Below are positions 58,201 through 64,000 of a DNA stretch of 64,000 nt, in pieces. The position numbers and the translations under genes are program-made. The notes below the pieces were generated by a model. The model searched no databases. It saw only the letters and a program-made list of their open reading frames with translations, and had not been told where the DNA came from. The DNA is taken from the NCBI GenBank assembly GCA_951213105.1, contig OX578137.1, positions 75,181,104-75,245,103 on the forward strand, in the 5' to 3' direction. How positions within the stretch are numbered: position 1 is the first letter of the stretch; each line of letters starts with the position of its first letter. This DNA comes from Amaurobius ferox. Lineage: Eukaryota; Arthropoda; Arachnida; Araneae; Amaurobiidae.

Positions 58201-59436
58201 AACTTCTACCTTTTAGGAAACTTTCATAATTCTTAAAGATCCCCTTTTTTATAGTTAGGTTAATACATAGTTATATAAAAAATGGATTCTATATTATTTA
58301 CAATTTTTTTTTTCTGGTTTTAGAAGAGAAGGTTAAAAGAACAAGAAGAAGCTATTAAATTAGAAGATGAAGTAGCACAGAAAGTGGCTGCTTGTGTATT
58401 CTCTCAAAATTATTTAACACAGTTAGTTCCTCAGGTATATAAAAAGCTTGAAACTCAAGGATATTTTGAGACAGAAGATCCAGATATGAAGGGTAAGTTA
58501 GATTTATATGTTACTTGTAATGCATATATAAAATTAGCATATTTATTTTTAGACCAGCTTGCCGTTAATTATGGACTTCTAGGTCTGCCCTAAATTAATG
58601 AAACTGGTTTTATCATGGATGTAGAAAAAACTAAATGGATAATAAGCTATTATATGTGCTTCTCAAAATCATTACTATAAAGGCAAACAAAAAATCTTGA
58701 TTGAATGACATGAATGAGTTTTGTTGTAATGTTATAAAGTTGTTAAAAACAGTGATGGATTTACTATGAAGTTAACAAAGCTTAAGCTTTGGGGTCCCAG
58801 ATTTTAAAGACTTTTTAGTGTTGAGTACTTTTTATGTTTATCATATAGATTTGATGTCCAAATGACTATCTAAATTGTACATTACTTTAAAATGCTTTGA
58901 CCAATTTTGATAGTTTTTTTTTGTATAGTTATATCTCATTGAGATAGAAATTGTGACGAAGCCCAAATTTTGAACCTATAAATTTTTTTAATTGATTAAA
59001 AGTTAATGAATGTTAGCTCTATGGAAAATTTTTATTTGCATAAAAATACACGTACAAACAATAGAAAGCAATTTTTTGTTTACAATCATACCTTATTTCA
59101 ACATTGTTACTTCCCATTTCCTAGCACTTTTTGCATGTTGCACTCCACTCCAGTATGTGCAAGCATTTTATGAGATAGTCCCAGACAGCAAACCTAACTT
59201 ATATTTATGACTTAGAGGTGGGTGGCTCAAAGAGAGCCTAACACAGCGACCAGAGGTCTATTGTACTTTTATACTTATATTTAGTTTATAAGTTAAATAA
59301 AATACTGCATATGTATTTATACTTTTAATAATTTTGTCTATATTTGCAGAAATTGAAGAGGAATTTTGGCCATGGCTTTTGAATGAAGTAGATAGTGAAA
59401 TTGCCACTCTAGAAGCATCATACAATCTTCTTGACT
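31751..59436 (+). CDS. RSPH3: Radial spoke head protein 3 (partial gene, six exons)
   Basis: RSPH3/RSP3 is the stalk scaffold of axonemal radial spokes. It dimerises and anchors other spoke proteins (RIIa/DPY-30 domain partners) in motile cilia and sperm flagella. Exons: 31751-31866, 35989-36046, 36996-37217, 52142-52345, 58324-58492 and 59350-59436. Every intron is GT-AG and the joined frame is open for 285 codons. The match to vertebrate RSPH3 is strong from exon 3 on: SIQTDLYLEEL, DRPPSPLFIPAKSG, DVATQIYPGE, LFDFDEEVEPLLEALVG, RRNVELAELKRLEEHERR, FWPWLLNEVDSEI. A Glu/Arg-rich coiled-coil stretch spans exons 4-5. Exons 1-2 (INGNNMALDVVQ onward) are less conserved and rest mainly on phase. 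The start codon exon and the C-terminal exon(s) are missing. The 14.9-kb intron between exons 3 and 4 carries the Penelope-like element and other insertions, none of them in coding sequence. Confidence 0.92.
31867..35988. other. RSPH3 intron a-b
   Basis: Contains a G run (32056-32068), a single TIR-like terminus (ACAGGGTGACACAG near 32215), an AATG-repeat LINE tail and the LINE at 32695-34275. 34276-35980 is AT-rich with nothing recognisable apart from a short AT run at 34444-34460. Confidence 0.5.
32665..34275 (-). pseudogene. 5'-truncated RNase H-bearing LINE (I/Jockey-like)
   Basis: Minus-strand frames 34274-33573 and 33525-32854 belong to one ORF broken by a frameshift near 33590. The first gives the reverse transcriptase thumb (KARRIFWSCRNANGKTWGL, then YSMVICPIITYGSIIWW, then LDLIRFQRM). 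The second starts in the RNase H domain: WYTDDSK (first Asp), QAEVFAI (Glu), CSDNQAALLAL (Asp) and YWVPEHSGIPGNEMADELAR (His and last Asp). It ends with a Cys-rich tail (CRDCNYSKEAAAHILCECE). The 3' UTR runs to about 32695, followed by an (ATTC)n-type tail at 32665-32694. Endonuclease and most of the RT are missing. Related 3' fragments are at 13213 and 59216. Confidence 0.9.
35989..36046 (+). CDS. RSPH3: RSPH3 exon b (tentative)
   Basis: The acceptor is TTCTACAG and the donor GTATGC. It encodes VAPLNTDVLYLKPERRNVQ and ends in phase 0. Support comes from splice sites, frame continuity and position. Confidence 0.6.
36047..36995. other. RSPH3 intron b-c
   Basis: A 949-bp AT-rich intron. Nothing recognisable. 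Confidence 0.6.
36996..37217 (+). CDS. RSPH3: RSPH3 exon c
   Basis: Seventy-four codons with the conserved SIQTDLYLEELCDVIEAAD and TDPLLDRPPSPLFIPAKSG followed by PDVATQI. The acceptor is TTCACAG and the donor GTATGT. Phase 0. Confidence 0.95.
37666..37725 (+). mobile_element. 60-bp SINE-tail insertion with 15-bp target-site duplication
   Basis: The insert contains CGAGTCGGACGGTCTGGGTC and ends TTCAA. Its reverse complement resembles the tail of the SINEs near 56065 and 56465. It is flanked by CAGTACAATATGTCC at 37651-37665 and 37726-37740, a perfect 15-bp duplication. It is a very short 5'-truncated retroposition event. Confidence 0.85.
37942..38845. mobile_element. Long-TIR MITE, mariner-like ends
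   Basis: Starts CAGGGTGTCCCAAAAACATT and ends AATGTTTTTGGACACTCTG, with TA on both sides. The inverted arms are about 260 bp and roughly 85 percent alike by eye (shared AACTTTGTAATTTATTAT and TTATGATAAAATGCTG-type motifs). The ~380-bp centre is unrelated and has no ORF. The CAGGGTGTCC end and TA target fit Tc1/mariner-derived MITEs. Confidence 0.8.
38845..38888. repeat. (TA)n microsatellite at the Penelope-like insertion point
   Basis: About 40 bp of TA between the MITE end and the first base of the truncated Penelope-like copy. Confidence 0.9.
39024..40001 (+). pseudogene. Penelope-like reverse transcriptase, C-terminal fragment
   Basis: The 325-residue frame is identical to the C-terminus of the full-length protein. 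It has FDFKDLFNN, GVPQGGCSS and YRYVDDL. It lacks the N-terminal nuclease and has no natural start, so it is part of the truncated copy and not a gene. Confidence 0.92.
40285..40396 (+). ncRNA. Hammerhead-ribozyme-like motif, upstream copy
   Basis: Predicted layout: cleavage triplet GUC (40285-40287), stem I GUCCAUAUA (40288-40296) with UAUAUGGAC (40366-40374). The loop between them carries an internal hairpin (AACACAAG/CUUGUGUU). Then core CCGAUGA (40375-40381), stem II GAA-UUUU-UUC (40382-40391), then GAAA (40392-40395). Stem III would be only about 3 weak pairs (UGA with UUG). The consensus core is CUGAUGA, so the U4 position is C here. Hammerheads are known in Penelope-like LTR-like regions, commonly with very short stem III. 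Activity is doubtful because of the U4 change. Confidence 0.55.
40635..41724 (+). other. 5' region of the full-length Penelope-like element
   Basis: AT-rich, before the first ATG of the main frame. It contains a duplicated segment with CTAGTGCTGCCATCTATCG at about 41098 and 41181, and two GCTGCATTTGCGC motifs (about 40658 and 40824). A 90-codon hydrophobic frame starts at ATG 40880 (to 41152). It may be chance, given the composition. Confidence 0.5.
41725..44241 (+). CDS. Naiad-type Penelope-like element protein (GIY-YIG nuclease plus reverse transcriptase)
   Basis: An uninterrupted 838-codon frame from ATG 41725 (context GCCATGG); it is open from 41608 but no earlier ATG exists. Residues about 1-60 hold a Cys-rich stretch (CFGYNNC, CKNKNCKTC). 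About 50-125 form a GIY-YIG endonuclease: CIYKLSC, then SYIGQTS, then LRMNVHRDH, with a later Glu in LFFENFYIK. A long linker follows. The reverse transcriptase occupies the C-terminal ~330 residues: LIPKFHKNP, FDFKDLFNN near 608-616, GVPQGGCSS near 673-681 and YRYVDDL near 703-709. Canonical Penelope elements have the nuclease at the C-terminus; here it is N-terminal, the permuted order described for Naiad/Chlamys elements. The intact frame and identical flanking repeat suggest recent insertion. It sits in the sense direction inside an RSPH3 intron. Confidence 0.93.
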   Translation: MDCFGYNNCPAKNYNFNECKNKNCKTCPYASNSQITNLNSHKTFCKIFNCIYKLSCNICNISYIGQTSNPIHLRMNVHRDHVKKYVHNNNFLPTSNKIEYKHFAHHGFENITIHILDIKINTVDRLFFENFYIKSHCTLFPYGLNQLYLNGNIVKNNFVDNKYSIFNHLFFKPLLHNSKLAKLKRFKRGKGSSSQYDIKAEIKSMHQQFNNTYQWKFIKSWVFAVKKKQLNTVYAIFLKLNLTNEHFNHIFYDLLITRSKYLKIKLNQFHHNNCSNSYCVISFKHPIYNSINFKNLFNQFHHLLPVKDLNVTKTFKYNKPIGSTIFNYNAISKSLSVDIDSSTNLDGECICSADNYAEFINPQLGHIVTGDLAIVKDKSLRTIMSFGTKFRLPSCNNSKQVLKSINLDLDKFIYGLASKYAQPLEAFNMWKFTILRSIKNTICSINLSRSIYNMDNIKHSVNDLHRSFVITYVDKASNNYAIICKKFYIQYLLDYLKNNSLFKIDSHSLNSIKLKIINMYSDLDINNKFLTFPYIVLIPKFHKNPIKFRTVTSGHNSYSTTASKLLLNYLNVLNSNLRDSGDSYIILNNSKELKNKLKTHGKIIGFQTFDFKDLFNNIKITDLYDVILALYNAYITKHSNLTKFTNFPKLLHFVLFNNYIFQGNKLYLQVSGVPQGGCSSSMLANLYLYHYEKFFTSTDYKIYRYVDDLICLVFTDNYVIDIDFYPDNLELIPNETSISNNVYYLDLNLIIEPAHGIVTKLYDKKDFFKFNINKLLPFNSCNSIQLFRNIILNQLFRIYRLSDKKFHALHINNLKITSKMYQYPAYLVNSIVNKFRLA
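44525..44636 (+). ncRNA. Hammerhead-ribozyme-like motif, downstream copy
   Basis: Exact repeat of the motif at 40285-40396, shifted by 4,240 bp: GUC at 44525-44527, core CCGAUGA at 44615-44621, stem II at 44622-44631, GAAA at 44632-44635. With both copies in one transcript, cleavage at the two sites would release a 4,240-nt unit, if the ribozyme works. Confidence 0.55.
44870..45110. repeat. TA microsatellites flanking the Penelope-like element
   Basis: TA runs at 44870-44899 and 45019-45102, the second interrupted by TATTCTGTATA motifs. The ORF-like frames over them are low-complexity artefacts. Confidence 0.85.
45110..45581. other. Unassigned stretch
   Basis: Mixed composition with a GGAGGGGGAGGGATG patch near 45283. 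No frame or repeat recognised. Confidence 0.4.
45583..45760 (-). mobile_element. Helitron-like 3' end with one ~148-bp repeat unit
   Basis: On the minus strand: a hairpin near 45611-45594 (CCGTTGA / TCAAAGG), then TATTTGG and CTAG (45586-45583), followed by T. Next to it lies one diverged ~148-bp unit with ATCTACCCATACAC, TTTATTCGG and ATTTTGGTGTGCAG. It is the inverted counterpart of 12130-13160. Confidence 0.6.
45766..47632. other. Unassigned A-rich insertion between repeat-array parts
   Basis: It starts with a G run (45768-45783). The rest is A-rich and non-coding. It has a small tandem repeat at 46465-46530 (GGAAAAGCAAAAGTCCAAT) and a GC-richer part at 46600-46950. It separates the terminal unit at 45583 from the array at 47633, so it probably interrupts that element. 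Class unknown. Confidence 0.4.
47633..48824 (-). repeat. ~296-bp higher-order tandem array (two ~148-bp half-units)
   Basis: Four long units start near 47634, 47930, 48226 and 48533. Each is two related halves of about 148 bp. Both halves share ACCAAATTTGAAGTCT/ATTTCAAGCCTCT, TTTCTC/TATTTATTCG and CGAACATTTTGGTGTGC followed by GGCACCCCCCTTAA. The first halves keep ATTCGTCTTGGGTGTTTTC. The second halves keep ATTGGAAA-CTGAAATTGCAC. Same family as 12130-13160, opposite strand. ORFs inside are artefacts. Confidence 0.85.
48825..49904. other. Intron sequence without recognised features
   Basis: AT-rich; no exon or repeat recognised. The short frame at 49537-49755 has no support. Confidence 0.5.
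49905..51187 (+). mobile_element. Helitron, internally deleted
   Basis: The 5' end TCTATATATATAAAGA follows an A. The 3' end is a hairpin CCCGA-GCAATG-TCGGG (51159-51174), then TAATCGCTG and CTAG (51184-51187), followed by T. These are the canonical Helitron termini inserted between A and T. A GTAT microsatellite (49928-49955) lies near the 5' end. The copy keeps only the C-terminal helicase segment (50542-50802); Rep and most of the helicase are missing. Confidence 0.8.
50542..50802 (+). pseudogene. Helitron Pif1-like helicase, C-terminal fragment
   Basis: Eighty-six residues with PFSFKRVQFPVRLAFAMTIN, KAQGQTLKFTGMNL, FSHGQLYMACSRVG and LYVLAPGGKTKNVVY. This is the late Pif1 helicase motif block of Helitron RepHel proteins, with a natural stop. 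The frame extends open upstream to about 50485 without an ATG. Helicase Walker motifs and the HUH Rep domain are absent. Confidence 0.92.
51777..52068. mobile_element. hAT-like MITE just upstream of RSPH3 exon d
   Basis: Starts CAGGGATGTATCGAGAG and ends GTAGATACATCCCTG. The terminal 12 bp CAGGGATGTATC are perfectly inverted. GAGTGGTGGTCGG repeats several times near the right end (51982-52035), matching CGACCACCGCCGACCACT there. It is flanked by CATATC on both sides (51771-51776 and 52069-52074). That is shorter than the usual 8-bp hAT duplication, so the superfamily is uncertain. It ends 73 bp before exon d. Confidence 0.8.
52142..52345 (+). CDS. RSPH3: RSPH3 exon d
   Basis: Sixty-eight codons: LFDFDEEVEPLLEALVGQTL, then EQALIEIMAEEELAVI, then YEVRRNVELAELKRLEEHER. 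The acceptor is TCTGTAG and the donor GTAACT. Phase 0. It is the best conserved exon. Confidence 0.97.
54038..54105. repeat. Near-perfect inverted repeat, ~30-bp arms
   Basis: The left arm starts AATAACCTACAAGTGATTTA and the right arm ends TAAATCATTTGTAGGTTATT. They differ at about two positions across 30, and the loop is about 8 bp. It lies within a repeat-like region. Confidence 0.75.
55196..55234. repeat. (ACAG)n microsatellite
   Basis: About nine to ten tandem ACAG units following CTAACGG. Confidence 0.9.
56058..56440 (-). mobile_element. Chimeric 5S/tRNA-headed SINE, second full copy
   Basis: Same layout as 14520-14897. On the minus strand the 5S-like part is 56440-56323 (118 nt; GCCAACGACCCTACCGTGC ... 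TGTTGGC). Then come GCGGTAGCCCGGTGG, the common body and a tail ending GTCTGGGTCTCAACAACAAC. The (CAA)n tail runs into a C-rich run on that strand. It is inserted in the LINE, so it is younger. Confidence 0.88.
56441..56530. mobile_element. SINE-tail-related fragment
   Basis: TCGAAAGCCCAGGCC, ATCCGACTCGTCCTAGGA and CTCAGAGCAATTAATTGG resemble the reverse complement of the insert at 37666-37725. It lies between two SINE copies. Confidence 0.5.
56531..56697 (-). mobile_element. Same SINE family, 5'-truncated copy
   Basis: From the (GTT)n/(CAA)n tail to CACCAACCTCTG it matches 56058-56212 closely. The whole head and most of the body are missing, a 5' truncation. Confidence 0.85.
58324..58492 (+). 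CDS. RSPH3: RSPH3 exon e
   Basis: KRRLKEQEEAIKLEDEVAQK, then VAACVFSQNYLTQLVPQVYK, then YFETEDPDMK. The donor is GTAAGT, ending in phase 1. An alternative acceptor three bases later would drop one Lys. The upstream T run is a strong polypyrimidine tract. Confidence 0.93.
58493..59349. other. RSPH3 intron e-f
   Basis: An AT-rich intron. Its only recognised content is the LINE 3' end remnant at 59216-59270. Confidence 0.6.
59216..59270 (-). mobile_element. LINE 3' UTR remnant
   Basis: GGTGGGTGGCTCAAAGAGAG, CGACCAGAGGTCTATTGTAC match the 3' UTR of the LINE at 32695-32750 (GGGTGGCTCCAGGAGAG, CGACCAGAGGTCTGTTGTAC). A very short 5'-truncated copy. Confidence 0.75.
59350..59436 (+). CDS. RSPH3: RSPH3 exon f
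   Basis: EIEEEFWPWLLNEVDSEIAT and LEASYNLLD correspond to the family's GFLPWLMNEVEKTM region. The acceptor is ATTTGCAG and the donor GTATGT. It ends in phase 1, so at least one further exon is required. Confidence 0.92.
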
Positions 59437-61942
59437 GTATGTATTATACTAGTTTACTAATTTAATTATATATTTGTTTTTAAACTTAATATGTTAAGCA
59501 TATCTTTGTTATAAAAATAATTTTTATATCAAAATGCTTTTTCAATAGGAATATGAGAGTTTATTAGAAGTAATTTCTATTAAATAAACTTCTTCATAGA
59601 AATCGAAATAATCTATTTACAATATCTTGCTATTGAATTGCACTAGTATCACTTCAGTCTAGTATCATGCTGGAATACTTATTTGAATCTACAAAGTGAC
59701 TATGTGTAGTGGCTATGTAGCCCATGTATCACTATGACTTCCTGCATGTTCACATAAGTTAACCAATAAATTTTTATAGAAAAAACTGACAATCTCACTT
59801 TCATTTGGACGATCCTTATATATAATTAATATACTAAGCTAATAAACAAGCACTTACCTTTCAGTCAAATCTAGAGTATTAAAAGAAGAGGACAAAAATA
59901 AACACAGCCAAGTAGTTGCCTAACGAAACTTTTATTTAAACAACAAAAATTTAATTAATTACAAAACCATAACAGATAGTAAGTTAAAAATTCTTAAATT
60001 TAATATTTTTTCAAGTTTGAATCACTCTCAGGTCTGAAGATCTGAGTTTGGTCAGTCTGGAGCTGTCAACCACAAACGAGAAATATAATTTTATATAAAA
60101 GGAATAATAAATTGATCTTCAAAATACAACCTTAAATTTCAAATGGATGATAAACATGTAAACATTTTTAAGATATATCAATTAAAAGGATCATAGCAAA
60201 TTTAAAAATCAAGCACTGATTTTTATATAAACCATGAACTAATTTATTAACCATGATAATTTATTTTACACATAAAATAAGTTTTATGACAATTATTTTA
60301 CAGAAGCATTTTATCATTGTTTTCTAAAAAGCAATAAAATTAAGCTGATATTTTCTTGATTGTATCATCTAATCATATAACTAATTTGTGTTATACATGG
60401 GGACAACTTAACTTGATTATACTGTAAAGTGGATCCTTTCATCATAAAAATATAGTTCTTGAAACATCACAAATAAATTGCAGAAAGAATGAATGATGAA
60501 TAAAAACTTTTAATGAAATTTGAAGATACTGAATATTTGTGAAATTAATTGCTTTACAGTTTTAATTTTAGTGTACTTTTTTATATTACTAACTACGCAT
60601 GTCATACTTTTTACAAATTAAATGCTCGCAGAGCTTTTGTGATTTTTTTGCAACCGCTGAGAAAAGAATAAGTCCCCTTGGCATCCGAATTTTACCGCCT
60701 TTTCCATTTATAACATATTTGTTCCTTTCATGGATTTTATGAATTTTTAGATTGATTATATTTAAGCTCTCATATATAGAAACATTTTATCGAAATATGA
60801 GATATATTTTTAATGTACAATTTAATGTTTATCATATCTGTAAGTGCATATATTAAATGCTCTAACCTAAAACAATTTTTTGCAGTGATATGCTTATGCA
60901 AAAGTTTTGCATACTTTACAAAAAAATTCAAAATATTTTCAAAATAAATTGCAATCTTTTCACTTGTACCCTATTCTTTTCATTTGTTCATAATTTTGAC
61001 CAGAAAGTGGTAAGGAATGCTTAAAAAAATATAATATTACAGATAAAAAAAATTTAATGAAACATAAATTTTATTCGAATGAAAATCATGCCAAATATAG
61101 TACCTTCTCTCTCACTTGCCTGTGATGTACTATTAAGGATGAATTCAAATAAAGTGTCATATCGGGATCCGGACTTTCTTAAATTTTGAATTTGGAAGAT
61201 ACACATCAGCACCACCATTACAAACCCGTGATCGAATAGACCACAAATAATCCATTTGGGTTCACCCTTCTATCCGGAGAAGTAAATCTTCTAGATGACC
61301 TGCCCGAAAACACAGAAGAACCAAAACACTTATGTAACCACTTACCGAGAGGAACTTCATCATTTTCAGAAAAAATATAAGTAATACAATCAATATCACA
61401 GTAAAGCAAACACACCAAATTTTGGAATTAATTAAACATCACTTATTCTCGGAATTAAATCATGGAGAATTAAAATTACAGCTGAATCCTTATCAGCTTC
61501 ACCCACTGGACTCAGGTGCACAAGGATCAACCAATGCCACAAGCTTTCCATAAGCTTCAAACAGTAGTAATCAAATGTAATAAATTAGTGGCAAAACATA
61601 ATTATAAATCTCATAAATTATGGTATGGTCAATTAAACAGGGGCGAGCACTCAAAAAAGGAATTCATATAAAATACTGATTTCAATATAAATTTAGAATA
61701 TAATTAAATTTCAATTTGAAGTAAGTGATGAATGAATTTAATTTAGAGAGCCAGCAAAGAAGCCAATAACTCTCAGCTCGTAGTTCGTCCAGGAGTCATC
61801 TTCTGGTATTACAAAATAAACTGAGATACCACGGAACATCAGTGTTCCGAAACGGGAACGAAAAAAGGGCTTACCTCAACCCACGAAGAAGTCATCACAT
61901 CCGGAGGCGAAACTCAGAGATGGAACTAAAAACATCAGTATG
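59437..61942. other. RSPH3 downstream intron, no recognised gene
   Basis: No convincing final RSPH3 exon was found. The stretch 59880-61940 might be part of a larger element, because the same kind of sequence continues past the TIR element at 63406, but no domain is visible. The frame at 61218-61418 (minus) is unassigned. Confidence 0.4.
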
Positions 61943-63405
61943 CATACCTGCCAACTTTTACGCATTATGCGTAAAATTTACGCATTTTAACTGCTCTGCT
62001 GCTATATTTTACGCATTTCCGCATTTATTTGAATTTTTTAACATTACTAGGGAATCAATCTCTGACGAAATTCGGCTTTTTTTGTTTAAAATTTATCAAT
62101 TAACCAGACATGGTATAATATCTCGGAAACACCGATTTCCCGCTTTTTTAGCACTTATTTCTACCATTCCCGGGATCGTAGCAAATCCATAATAAAATGC
62201 CAGGTAATACCAATCAAATTAACTGAGATTTACAGCCATGTGTAATGTAAATGAAGATCTGGATCGCTTATTTTATGAAAGTAATAAATATACTTCTTCA
62301 AAGGTTGTTTAATTCAGCATAAATCGCTAAAATGTTATTTTGTTCATTAATTTCGCATAAACACTGCGATTGCGCAATTCAGTTTGTTCTTATGAACCGC
62401 CGAGAGTACAAAAGTATCTTTTTCCATCCATTTCAATCTTCTAAATATTGCATTTTTGATTGACTAAACTAGCTTATTTTCATGTTCTAATTAATTATTA
62501 TGGTTAATTTCTTAATTATTTTCACATAAACAGTGCGATTGCGCAATTCAGTTACTTCGCGTGAATTGCCGAGAGTACCTTAATATATTTTTCCATCCAT
62601 CTCCATCATATAAATTTTGCATATTAGATCTACTAAACCAGCTAATTTTCATATTCTGATTAATTATTACGGTTAATTTCTTAATTATTCTCGCATAAAC
62701 AGTGCGATTGCGCAATTCAGTTACTTCGCCTGAATTGCCGAGAGTACGTTAGTATCTTTTCCCGTCCATCTCCATTATTTAAATGTTGCATATATTAGAT
62801 CGACTAAACTAGCTTATTTTCATATTATGGCTGATTATTAAACTAGCTTATTTTCATATTATGGCTAATTATTAAACTAGCTTATTTTCATATTAAGGTT
62901 AATTTTTTAATTATATTTGCATAATACAAATTTTTCTATTTTGAAAAATGGGTATGAACTCTGTGAAGGGATATTTTCCAAAAAGTGGTATTAAAACAAT
63001 GATTTAGGCAAATAAAAAGGAAACCATTTTGGCAGGAATATAATTCAGTGCTATTTTTTCTTTTATTATTATTAAAGATCTATATTCGTTACTCTCTTTA
63101 GTGAAAACTTGTGTTTTACCAAACATAAATATTTGTTTTCATTATAAAGTAAATTTCATGGGATAAAACCTTTATATATTTTTTGTTAATTTATTGTCCT
63201 GAAATTTTATAAAATTGGTGTCTTGTATTTTCATATTCTACTAGTACTATGCCTGATATTTAATGCAGTATTTTTTTACTGCAGGTACTTGTACATAGTT
63301 AAATTCATTAGAAATGTCGTTTACCCGTGTAATTAAAAAAAATCATTATAAATGTCATCCACGCAAAATTTTACACATTCCAATTTTCCCAGGTTGGCAG
63401 GTATG
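61943..63405. mobile_element. TIR element with internal 169-bp tandem repeats
   Basis: The 13-bp termini CATACCTGCCAAC (61943-61955) and its exact complement (63393-63405) are inverted. Diverged subterminal matches follow, built on TTTTACGCATT and CGTAAAATTT. TATG flanks both sides (61939-61942 and 63406-63409), a possible 4-bp duplication. Inside are three 169-bp repeats (see separate entry). No transposase frame. Superfamily not assigned. Confidence 0.7.
62340..62910 (+). repeat. Three 169-bp tandem repeats plus a short ~32-bp array
   Basis: GCGATTGCGCAATTCAGTT occurs at 62366, 62535 and 62704, exactly 169 bp apart. Each is followed by GCCGAGAGTAC, CCATCCAT and a T-rich tail. A shorter unit (AAACTAGCTTATTTTCATAT, about 32 bp) repeats three times near 62813-62900. 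Confidence 0.9.
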
Positions 63406-63409
63406 TATG

Positions 63410-64000
63410 TGGTACCAAACGGAACATTACCCGTTTTTCGTAGAGAAAAGGTCAGCACACTTATGTAACTAGGCAGCACTAGACATGGACCGGCCTGGGC
63501 ACACTGCATCATATAGGTACCGGCTTCATTTTCACTCTATCAAGACATGGCCTTGGGCCATCCCGACAGGAAGCGTAAACTCATTGATCCGACAGGGCCT
63601 CAGATCGTCCTCGTACATCCCAGGGCCACATTTTCCCAGACACAGTAACAGGAAGCATCTGCCCACGAACCCCAGGGAACCGGCAATGTCAGGCTTAATT
63701 CACAAGGACCAGAGTGAGCATCGAAAAACACTTGGGCCGAAGCCCGGACAGCCGTAGTAACTTTAGGCAATCAAAGGGGGAAATTGTGTGCTGCAGAATC
63801 ACTCAACCAGCTTTTATGCACAAATACTCGGACCGTCAAGAAAGCTTTAGAATATCATGGAACAATCCAGGACAAAATCCTCAACTGTCAAAAAGGTTCC
63901 TACGCCAATCAAACAAAAGTGAGACATTATGCCAAGACTCAAAGGCAGGGAAAACAACTGCATAGATAGATGAGCTTTCACATTTATATTTCAGCATGAT
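63410..64000. other. GC-richer unassigned block at the right edge
   Basis: 63480-63970 is much richer in GC than anything else in the window. It holds overlapping open frames (63485-63757, 63714-63965, 63784-63969) with Pro/Arg/Ser-rich composition. No known domain. It could be part of an LTR or another mobile element cut by the window. Confidence 0.35.

Larger units (their letters stand above)
52346..58323. other. RSPH3 intron d-e
   Basis: A 6.0-kb intron. 52346-53630 is AT-rich with no recognised feature. 53640-55240 is repeat-like, with a perfect-looking hairpin and an ACAG microsatellite. 55300-57960 is a decayed LINE broken by SINEs. 57960-58300 is plain. Confidence 0.6.

Noticed and set aside
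60887..60960. Final RSPH3 exon after the acceptor TTTTTTGCAG
   Set aside because: The phase fits and a short frame follows, but the encoded residues show no resemblance to the family C-terminus.
62340..62910. CRISPR-like array
   Set aside because: Repeats are 169 bp long without distinct spacers, and the context is eukaryotic. Ordinary tandem repeats inside a TIR element.

Overview
The window is an AT-rich, intron-rich eukaryotic locus. Two recognisable host genes are split over tens of kilobases and packed with transposable elements. The protein matches, the Naiad-type Penelope-like element and the element mix point to an arthropod, perhaps a spider or other chelicerate. The organism assignment is inference. 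No prokaryotic gene organisation is present. Host genes: (1) a derlin of the DERL2/DERL3 type lies on the minus strand, with four coding exons at 22452-22363, 14094-14029, 11549-11382 and 3895-3700. Splice phases join exactly and the C-terminal exon(s) lie left of the window. (2) A radial spoke head protein 3 gene (RSPH3) lies on the plus strand, with six coding exons from 31751 to 59436. Its N-terminal exon(s) were not found and the last exon(s) probably lie to the right. The known exons face away from each other, with about 9 kb between them. Layout: 1-3.7 kb is non-coding sequence. 3.9-11.4 kb (derlin intron 3) holds a tRNA-headed SINE with a perfect target-site duplication, a ~62-bp minisatellite and a Helitron-like end. 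11.5-14 kb (intron 2) holds a ~148-bp repeat array ending in a Helitron-like hairpin plus CTAG, next to a LINE 3' fragment. 14-22.4 kb (intron 1) holds a chimeric 5S rRNA/tRNA SINE, a second Helitron-like end, an internally deleted piggyBac and a repeat pair. 22.5-31.7 kb is mostly plain AT-rich sequence with a palindromic MITE. 31.9-36 kb (RSPH3 intron) holds a 5'-truncated RNase H-bearing LINE. 37.2-52.1 kb (RSPH3 intron) is the richest stretch: a 60-bp SINE-tail insertion, a long-TIR MITE, a tandem Penelope-like element, an inverted ~148/296-bp array, a Helitron remnant and a hAT-like MITE. 52.3-58.3 kb holds a decayed RTE-like LINE broken by two SINEs. 59.4-64 kb holds a TIR element with 169-bp repeats and an unexplained GC-richer block. 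Main point: the most notable object is the Penelope-like element. It has a permuted order (N-terminal GIY-YIG nuclease, C-terminal reverse transcriptase) and one open frame, and its last 1,746 bp are directly repeated upstream as a pseudo-LTR. That repeat contains a near-complete hammerhead ribozyme fold with one core deviation. Second is a SINE whose head is a nearly full-length 5S rRNA fused to a tRNA-like unit, beside a sister SINE with the same body and a purely tRNA-like head. All homology calls were made by eye from translated sequence; no database search was run.
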